DNA of 64,000 nucleotides from Marimonas arenosa (lineage in GTDB: Bacteria; Pseudomonadota; Alphaproteobacteria; Rhodobacterales; Rhodobacteraceae): assembly GCF_030848945.1 (NCBI RefSeq), contig NZ_JANHAX010000002.1, forward strand, positions 620,001 through 684,000, in the 5' to 3' direction. Made by a program: the position numbers and the translations under genes. The notes below the pieces were generated by a model, which saw nothing but the letters and a program-made list of their open reading frames with translations, was not told the origin of the DNA and made no database searches. Every line of letters starts with the position of its first letter. Positions within the stretch are counted from its first letter, which is position 1. Shown piece by piece: positions 58,478-64,000 of the stretch.

Positions 58478-60043
58478 TCAGCCGCTGGCGACTTGCTGGC
58501 GCAGCACGCGGCGCAGGATTTTGCCCGAGGCGGCCTTGGGGATCTCGGGGACGAGTCGCAGGTCGCGGACCTGCTTGTAATGCGACAACTCGCCGTCGAG
58601 ATGATCCTGCAACTCGCCCAGCGTCGGCGGTTCTGCCGCGGACGCGGGGACGACGAAGGCGAGGGGGATTTCGCCGGCCTCGTCGTCGGGCACGCCGATT
58701 ACCCCGACATCGGCGACCTTCGGATGGGTGATCAGCGCCGCTTCGAGTTCGGCCGGGGCGACCTGGAAGCCCTTGTACTTGATCAGCTCCTTGAGTCGGT
58801 CGGTGACGTACATGAAGCCGTCTTCGTCAAAGCGGACGATGTCGCCGGTATGCAGCCAGCCATCGGCATCGAGGGTTTCGGCGGTGGCCTCCGGGTTCTT
58901 CCAGTAGCCTTTCATCACCTGGGGGCCGCGCACCCAGAGTTCGCCCTCGGCGCCGGGCGCCACGTCCTGGCCGGTTTCGGGATCGATGACGCGGCATTCG
59001 GTGTTGGCCACCGTGAGGCCCGAGGCGCCCGGGCGGGCGCGATCCTTGGGCGAGGAATGCGACACCGGGGAGAGCTCGGTCATGCCATAGCCTTGTGTCG
59101 AAACGCAGGACAGGCGGGCCGCGACGGTGTCGGTGACGTCGCCGCCGAGCGGTGCCGCGCCGGAATTGACCTGTTCGATGGCCGAAAGATCAAACTGATC
59201 GACCATCGGGTGCTTGGCCAGCGCGATCATCACCGGAGGCACGACATACATGCGGCGGGTGCGGTGTTCGGCTGAGAGCCGCAGAAACAGCTCGAGATCG
59301 AAACGCGGCATGGTGACGAGGCCGCCGCCGGCGGCCAGCACCATGTTGAGCAGGCATTCCAGCCCGTAGATGTGGAAGAAGGGCAGGAAGGCCACCGTCA
59401 TCTCGCCGGGCTCGGTATCGGTGGTGGCGAGCGTCTGGTCGATGTTGGAGGCGAGGTTGTAATGGGTGAGCATCACCCCCTTGGGCAGGCCGGTGGTACC
59501 CGAGGAGTAGGGCAGGGCGACGACATCATTGCGGAAATCGACCGGCGTCTGCTGGTCCTGCGGCGGGCCCATGAGGTCGGTGAGCGAAAGCAGGTCGTCG
59601 GGGGCCTCGCCGATGACGGCGATTTCCTTGACCGCCGTGTCCTGGGCCGCTGCACGGGCGGTGTCGAGAAAATGCGGGATGGTGATCAGCAGGGACGCGC
59701 CGGAGTCGCGCAGCTGATGCTGGACCTCGTGGGCGGTGTAGGTCGGGTTGATCAGCGTCACCGTGCCGCCGGCATAGGCGATGCCGTGGAACGCGATGGC
59801 GTATTCCGGCAGGTTGGGCGCCATCAGCGCGATCATCGTGCCCTGTCCGGTGCCGCGCGCGTTGAGACCGCCGGCCAGCGCTTTTACTGCATGGACGAAC
59901 TGGGCCACCGTCACCGTGCGGCCGCTGGGGCCGTCGATCAGCAGGGCGCGGTCGGGGTCGTCGCCGAGGCCCTCGAACACGCGGTCGGTGATCGAGATCT
60001 CGCGCAGGTCGATCTCCGGATAGGGGCTGTTGATGATGGTCAT
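58478..60043 (-). CDS. 4-coumarate-CoA-ligase-like acyl-CoA synthetase
   Basis: A 521-aa ANL-superfamily ligase that activates a carboxylic acid as acyl-AMP then CoA thioester. Motifs: A3 loop 'PYSSGTTGLPKGVMLTHYN', A5 'STQGYGMTELSPVSH', A7-A8 'LHTGDIVRFDEDGFMYVTDR' and 'KELIKYKGFQVAPAELEA', and C-terminal catalytic Lys in 'PKAASGKILRRVLR'. These segments match 4CL-type ligases for aryl-propenoic or medium-chain acids. The OYE follows on the same strand, which fits a short catabolic unit for aromatic or enoate acids (inference). Confidence 0.92.
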   Translation of the reverse strand: MTIINSPYPEIDLREISITDRVFEGLGDDPDRALLIDGPSGRTVTVAQFVHAVKALAGGLNARGTGQGTMIALMAPNLPEYAIAFHGIAYAGGTVTLINPTYTAHEVQHQLRDSGASLLITIPHFLDTARAAAQDTAVKEIAVIGEAPDDLLSLTDLMGPPQDQQTPVDFRNDVVALPYSSGTTGLPKGVMLTHYNLASNIDQTLATTDTEPGEMTVAFLPFFHIYGLECLLNMVLAAGGGLVTMPRFDLELFLRLSAEHRTRRMYVVPPVMIALAKHPMVDQFDLSAIEQVNSGAAPLGGDVTDTVAARLSCVSTQGYGMTELSPVSHSSPKDRARPGASGLTVANTECRVIDPETGQDVAPGAEGELWVRGPQVMKGYWKNPEATAETLDADGWLHTGDIVRFDEDGFMYVTDRLKELIKYKGFQVAPAELEAALITHPKVADVGVIGVPDDEAGEIPLAFVVPASAAEPPTLGELQDHLDGELSHYKQVRDLRLVPEIPKAASGKILRRVLRQQVASG

Positions 60044-60420
60044 GACGGCGGTCCTCCCTGAGCGCGGAGGCTAGGGCGGGAACGTGCGATTTGCCAAGCG
60101 GAACGCGCCGTCATTTACGGATGGCCGCACCCGGGCCACGCTCCCTGTCGACGTTGTGTCTACGGGACGCCATTGCACGAGCCCACCCGCCCGCGCGGCC
60201 CGGGTGTGCCCCGGTCGTCGGTCTGGCTGAAGAGACAAGGCCCGCGGGGGCGCTGCCCCCGGACCCCCGGGATATTTCAGGCAAGAGGAAGGGCGGGGTG
60301 ATAATCCGGCGGCCCGACCGACGGATCGGGGCGGTCTGCGCCACCACGGTGCCGGAAGCAACACGCGCCCGGCTTGGCTGGGGCCGGGCGCGCGTCCGTG
60401 TTCCGGCTGTGCCGGCGGGA
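60044..60420. other. Intergenic region with REP-like repeat
   Basis: The 377-nt gap separates the AMP-ligase start from the RND pump stop. The REP-like element (60245-60291) is its only recognised feature. Around 60186-60230 there is a further GC-rich inverted segment. No gene or clear promoter was seen. Confidence 0.5.
60245..60291 (+). repeat. REP-like intergenic repeat, copy 2
   Basis: CGGGGGC-GCT-GCCCCCG hairpin followed by GACCCCCGGGATATTTCAGGC and AAGAGGAAG. It matches copy 1 (42571-42614) over the hairpin, the CCCGGGATATTTCAG core and the purine tail. Like copy 1 it follows the stop of a minus-strand gene. Confidence 0.82.
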
Positions 60421-63400
60421 TCAGGCCTTGAACACGCGGTAGATCGCCGGGATCACCAGCACGGTCAGCAGCGTCGAACTGAGCAGCCCGAACAGGAGCG
60501 AGATCGCGAGGCCCTGGAAGATCGGGTCGGCCAGGATAACCACGGCGCCGATCATCGCGGCGATGGCCGTCAGCAGGATCGGCTTGAAGCGGATCGCGCC
60601 GGCGGCCAGCAGGGTGTCGATCAGCGGCGTGTTCTCGTCGCCCTCGTGGCGGATGAAGTCGACCAGCAGGATCGAGTTGCGCACGATGATGCCGGCAAGC
60701 GCGATGAAGCCGATCATCGACGTTGCCGAAAACGGCGCCCCCAGCCACCAGTGGCCGCCGATGATGCCGAGGAAAGTGAGCGGGATCGGCGTCAGGATCA
60801 CCAGCGGCAGGCGGAAGCTGCCGAACTGGGCCACCACCAGGATGTAGATGCCCAGCAGCGCCACGCCGAAGGCCGCGCCCATGTCGCGGAAGGTGATCCA
60901 GGTGACCTCCCATTCGCCGTCCCACAGGAGCGTGACGACGCTGTCGTCCTCGGGTTGCCCGTTGAGGCGGATGGTGGGCTTGGTGCCGTCTTCCCACTCC
61001 ATCTTGTCGAGCTCCTCGGCCACGGCGAGCATGCCGTAGAGCGGCGCCTCGTATTGGCCTGCCAATTCGGCCATGACCATTTCGGCATAGCGGCCATTGT
61101 GGCGGAAAATCGGATAGGAGGCTTTCTCTTCCTCGATCTCGATCACGTCGCCGAGTTCCACCACGCCGCGGGCGCCGGGCAGAACGTTGGCGGGGATCGG
61201 GGTCGACAGGAAGCGTTCGTCGACCACGCGGTCGGAGCGGTCGCGTTCGACCCGGATCGGGATCGGGCGGCGGCCGTCTTCGCGATGGGAATAACCCACC
61301 GTCGTGCCGCCGTTAAGCACGGCGAGCGTGTCGAACACATCGGATTCCTGCACCTGGTGGAATTCCAGCTGGTCGGTCGAGATCCTGGCGCGCAGGCGGC
61401 GAGGCTGGATGCCGAAGCTGTCGTCGGTGTCGACGACGTAGGGCACCGCCTCGAACGCTTCGCGGATCTTGCTGGCCGCGGCGCGGCGGGTTTCGGCATC
61501 CGGCCCGTAGACCTCGGCCAGCAGCGTGGCGATGACCGGCGGGCCGGGCGGCGGTTCGACCGTTTTCAGCACCGTGCCGTCGGGCACCGGCAGCCCGGCG
61601 ATGCGGTCGCGGATTTCGAGCGCGATCTCGTGGCTGGTGCGTTCGCGGTGATGCTTGGGTGCGAGGTTGATCTGCACGTCGCCCATCTGCGGCAGTTCGC
61701 GCAGGTAGTAGTGGCGCACCAGCCCGTTGAAGTTGAACGGTGCCGCGGCGCCGGCATGGGTCTGGGTCGAGATCACTTCGGGAAGCTCCAGCACCTCGGC
61801 CGCGACGGCCTGGGCCACCGCGTCGGTCTGCTCGACCGACGCACCTTCGGGCAGGTCGATGACCACGGAAAGCTCGGACTTGTTGTCGAAGGGCAGCAGC
61901 TTGACGGTGACGTCCTTGGTATAGAGCAGCCCGAGCGAGCCAAAGGAGGCGACGGCAGTGACCAGCAGGAAGATCAGCGCGCCGGACTTGGTGCGCAGAA
62001 GCGGTTTGGCGACGGCGGTATAGACCTTGCCGAGGACTCCTCCGGGGTGGCCGCCATACTCGTCGTCGTGGGCATGGGCCGACATGTCGGCGGAGCCCGC
62101 GAATTTCAGCATCAGCCACGGCGTGATCATCACCGCGACGAAGAAGGAAAAGATCATCGCCGCCGAGGCATTCGCGGGAATAGGCGACATGTAGGGGCCC
62201 ATCAGGCCCGACACGAACAGCATCGGCAAGAGCGCGGCGACCACGGTGAGGGTGGCGACGATGGTCGGGTTGCCGACCTCGGCCACGGCGCGGATCGCCT
62301 TTTCGACGCGCGATGCCTTGTCTTTCATCGCCCAGTGGCGAGCTATGTTCTCGATCACCACGATGGCGTCGTCGACCAGGATCCCGATCGAGAAGATCAG
62401 CGCAAAGAGCGACACGCGGTTCAGCGTGTAGCCCATGAGGTTGGCGGCGAAGAGGGTCAGAAGGATGGTGACCGGGATCACCACGGCAACCACGATGGAT
62501 TCGCGCCAGCCGATCGCAATCAGCACGAGGGCCACGATCGAGACGGTGGCGAGGCCGAGGTGGAACAGCAGTTCGTTGGCCTTTTCGTCGGCGGTTTCGC
62601 CGTAATCGCGGGTGACCTCGAGCTGGATCGTGTCGGGGATCAGCTCGGATTGGAGCTGAGCAACGCGGTGCAGGATCTGCTCGGCCACCAGCACGGCGTT
62701 GGCGCCGGCGCGCTTGGCGATGGCGAGCGTCACCGCCGGGGTGCGATGGATCTGGCCGTCGCCGTCGCGGATCACGTTGGCCACCAGCTTGTCCGAGGTG
62801 TCGGGAACGTAGGAGACATCGGCCACGTCGCGGACATAGACCGGGCGGCCGTCGCGCGAGGTCAGCAGCAGGTTGCCGATTTCGGTTGGTGCGCGCAAGG
62901 TTTCCCCGGCGACCAGCGCGATCTGGCCCCCCTGATCGCGCACGTTGCCGGTCGAGAAGGCCTTGTTGGCCATCTGGACCTTGCCGGCGAGCTGTTGAAG
63001 CGTGACGCCGTAGAGCGCCAGCCGCTCGGGGTCCGGCGCGATGCGGATCGCTTCGGGGCTGTCGCCGACCAGATAGGTGAGGCCGACATCGGTGATCTTG
63101 GCAACCTCGACCTGAAGCTCGCGGGCGACGCGGGTGATGTCGTTGGCGTTGACGGTGGTTTCGCCAGGCTTGGCCGAGAGCGTCAGTGCGACGATGGCAA
63201 CGTCGTCGATGCCGCGGCCCACGATCAGCGGTTCGTCGATGCCGACCGGGATGCGGTCCATGTTGGCGCGGACCTTATCGTGGACGCGCAGAATGGCAGT
63301 GTCGGCCGAGGTACCCACGAGGAAGCGGGCGGTGACCATGGCATAGTCGTCCATCGTGGACGAATAGACGTGCTCGACCTCGTTGATGCCCTTGACGATG

Positions 63401-63654
63401 GTTTCCATCGGCTCGGTCACCAGCTTCACCGCGTCCTCGGCGCGCAGGCCGGGGGCCTGGATGTGGATGTCGACCAGCGGCACCGAGATCTGCGGCTCTT
63501 CTTCGCGCGGCAGCGCGACCAGCGCGACAAGGCCCATGGCGAGCGCCGCGAGGATCATCAGCGGGGTCAGTGGCGACTGGATGAAGGCGCGGGTCAGCCC
63601 GCCCGCGATGCCGAGCGATTTCTGCTCGGGCGCGTCGGAATTATGGCTGCTCAT
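60421..63654 (-). CDS. RND-family efflux pump inner-membrane permease
   Basis: A 1077-aa RND permease with the duplicated 6+6 helix layout and two large periplasmic loops. Motifs of the HAE/AcrB-type superfamily are visible: '[20 protein letters not shown]' (TM4 with the proton-relay Asp pair), '[20 protein letters not shown]', and in the second half '[20 protein letters not shown]'. The N-terminal segment '[20 protein letters not shown]' is the first helix. Substrate unknown. ATG 63654 lies after the adaptor gene's stop (TGACATG), so it is co-transcribed with it. Confidence 0.95.
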   Translation of the reverse strand: MSSHNSDAPEQKSLGIAGGLTRAFIQSPLTPLMILAALAMGLVALVALPREEEPQISVPLVDIHIQAPGLRAEDAVKLVTEPMETIVKGINEVEHVYSSTMDDYAMVTARFLVGTSADTAILRVHDKVRANMDRIPVGIDEPLIVGRGIDDVAIVALTLSAKPGETTVNANDITRVARELQVEVAKITDVGLTYLVGDSPEAIRIAPDPERLALYGVTLQQLAGKVQMANKAFSTGNVRDQGGQIALVAGETLRAPTEIGNLLLTSRDGRPVYVRDVADVSYVPDTSDKLVANVIRDGDGQIHRTPAVTLAIAKRAGANAVLVAEQILHRVAQLQSELIPDTIQLEVTRDYGETADEKANELLFHLGLATVSIVALVLIAIGWRESIVVAVVIPVTILLTLFAANLMGYTLNRVSLFALIFSIGILVDDAIVVIENIARHWAMKDKASRVEKAIRAVAEVGNPTIVATLTVVAALLPMLFVSGLMGPYMSPIPANASAAMIFSFFVAVMITPWLMLKFAGSADMSAHAHDDEYGGHPGGVLGKVYTAVAKPLLRTKSGALIFLLVTAVASFGSLGLLYTKDVTVKLLPFDNKSELSVVIDLPEGASVEQTDAVAQAVAAEVLELPEVISTQTHAGAAAPFNFNGLVRHYYLRELPQMGDVQINLAPKHHRERTSHEIALEIRDRIAGLPVPDGTVLKTVEPPPGPPVIATLLAEVYGPDAETRRAAASKIREAFEAVPYVVDTDDSFGIQPRRLRARISTDQLEFHQVQESDVFDTLAVLNGGTTVGYSHREDGRRPIPIRVERDRSDRVVDERFLSTPIPANVLPGARGVVELGDVIEIEEEKASYPIFRHNGRYAEMVMAELAGQYEAPLYGMLAVAEELDKMEWEDGTKPTIRLNGQPEDDSVVTLLWDGEWEVTWITFRDMGAAFGVALLGIYILVVAQFGSFRLPLVILTPIPLTFLGIIGGHWWLGAPFSATSMIGFIALAGIIVRNSILLVDFIRHEGDENTPLIDTLLAAGAIRFKPILLTAIAAMIGAVVILADPIFQGLAISLLFGLLSSTLLTVLVIPAIYRVFKA

Positions 63655-63655
63655 G

Positions 63656-64000
63656 TCAGTGCCCTTCGGTCTTGGCAGGGGTATAGGCAACGTCTTTGGT
63701 GGGCACGAGGCGTTCGCCCTCGGTCACGCCGGAGAGTATTTCAACCATCTCGCGGCCATCGATCAGATGGTGTTCTCCGGGCACGATGGCGCGCAGAGCG
63801 GTGTGGTCGTCTTCCTGCACGGTGACGAAATCAAGCCCCATCCGGGTGACGACCATATCAGCGGGCACGACGAGCGCCTGGGTTTCGCCCACCGGCAGGC
63901 GGACGAGGACGCGGGCGTTGACGAAGTCGGAGCCGAGCTCGTCAAGTTCCACGTCGGCGATGACGCGGCCGTTCTCGATCTGGGGATAGACCTTGGCGAG
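63656..64000 (-). CDS. Efflux RND periplasmic adaptor, C-terminal part, cut by window edge
   Basis: 115 codons reach the window edge in frame. The visible part is the C-terminal beta-barrel and membrane-proximal domain of an RND adaptor: 'NARVLVRLPVGETQALVVPA', 'DFVTVQEDDHTALRAIV' and 'EILSGVTEGERLVP'. The N-terminal lipoyl and coiled-coil parts lie outside. It precedes and probably couples to the permease gene. Confidence 0.9.
   Translation of the reverse strand, partial: LAKVYPQIENGRVIADVELDELGSDFVNARVLVRLPVGETQALVVPADMVVTRMGLDFVTVQEDDHTALRAIVPGEHHLIDGREMVEILSGVTEGERLVPTKDVAYTPAKTEGH

Noticed and set aside
60091..63825. Very long plus-strand open frame (1244 codons)
   Set aside because: Fully antisense to the RND permease, composed of His/Arg/Asp/Gly-rich low-complexity protein typical of high-GC shadow frames; no ribosome site.

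Overview
The window looks like chromosomal DNA of a denitrifying marine-type Rhodobacteraceae (Roseobacter/Paracoccus relatives, Alphaproteobacteria). This is inferred from the nosCRZDFYLX gene order, the dac-tmk-holB-tatD neighbourhood, DUF1467, DUF6455, DUF2948, Hint and CBU_0592-type proteins, high G+C coding with tight ATGA/TGATG start-stop overlaps, and many GTG/TTG starts. No prophage, CRISPR array or intact insertion sequence was seen.

Layout. 1-2.6 kb: 5' part of an acyl-CoA synthetase gene and an acetyl-CoA hydrolase/transferase, both minus. 2.8-3.3 kb: remnant of an IS1182-like transposase. 3.4-12.4 kb: complete minus-strand nitrous oxide reductase operon nosC-R-Z-D-F-Y-L-X, with a TTG-N8-CAA (NnrR/FNR-type) box and a matching -10 upstream of nosC. 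12.75 kb: tRNA-Ser(TGA). 13-25 kb: plus-strand housekeeping genes (SPOR lipoprotein, DD-carboxypeptidase, tmk, holB, tatD, MBL hydrolase), then an AEC carrier and an ABC/FtsX/adaptor exporter. 25-36.8 kb: mostly minus strand (Hint protein, a 47-aa ORF with its own terminator, pgeF, midA, lgt, carB, a GT87-like membrane protein, cfa), with ubiK on plus. 37-49.8 kb: aspS, a Flp-like peptide, a receiver protein, methylmalonyl-CoA epimerase, an HDAC-like amidohydrolase, an M48 lipoprotein, tandem DUF6455 proteins, dgkA, a CDGSH protein, a DUF1330 gene with an internal amber codon, and rimO. 50-52 kb: asmA. 52.0-53.9 kb: an AT-richer islet with a truncated ZIP transporter and stress-type small proteins. 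54-56 kb: DUF2948-murA-small basic protein and tRNA-Thr(GGT). 56-64 kb: a secreted protein of unknown function, an Old Yellow Enzyme, a 4-coumarate-CoA-ligase-like enzyme, and an RND pump with its adaptor (cut by the window edge).

How genes fit together. NosZ reduces N2O. NosR, a flavo-iron-sulfur membrane protein flavinylated by the ApbE-type NosX, supplies electrons. NosDFY and NosL handle copper-site assembly. NosC is a small Cys-rich protein of unknown role. The placement of this operon between an IS remnant and a tRNA gene, and its FNR-class promoter, suggest a self-contained respiratory module.

The least expected structure is a composite intergenic repeat found twice, after ubiK (29.7 kb) and after dgkA (47.0 kb). 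In each copy four tandem 12-nt units (consensus near CYGKCTGGCANC) are followed 31 nt later by GTTAAC, and each copy lies between convergent genes. Other points worth a second look are the Hint protein lacking the catalytic Cys, the two adjacent four-Cys DUF6455 paralogues, the amber-interrupted DUF1330 gene, and the ZIP gene cut off against asmA.
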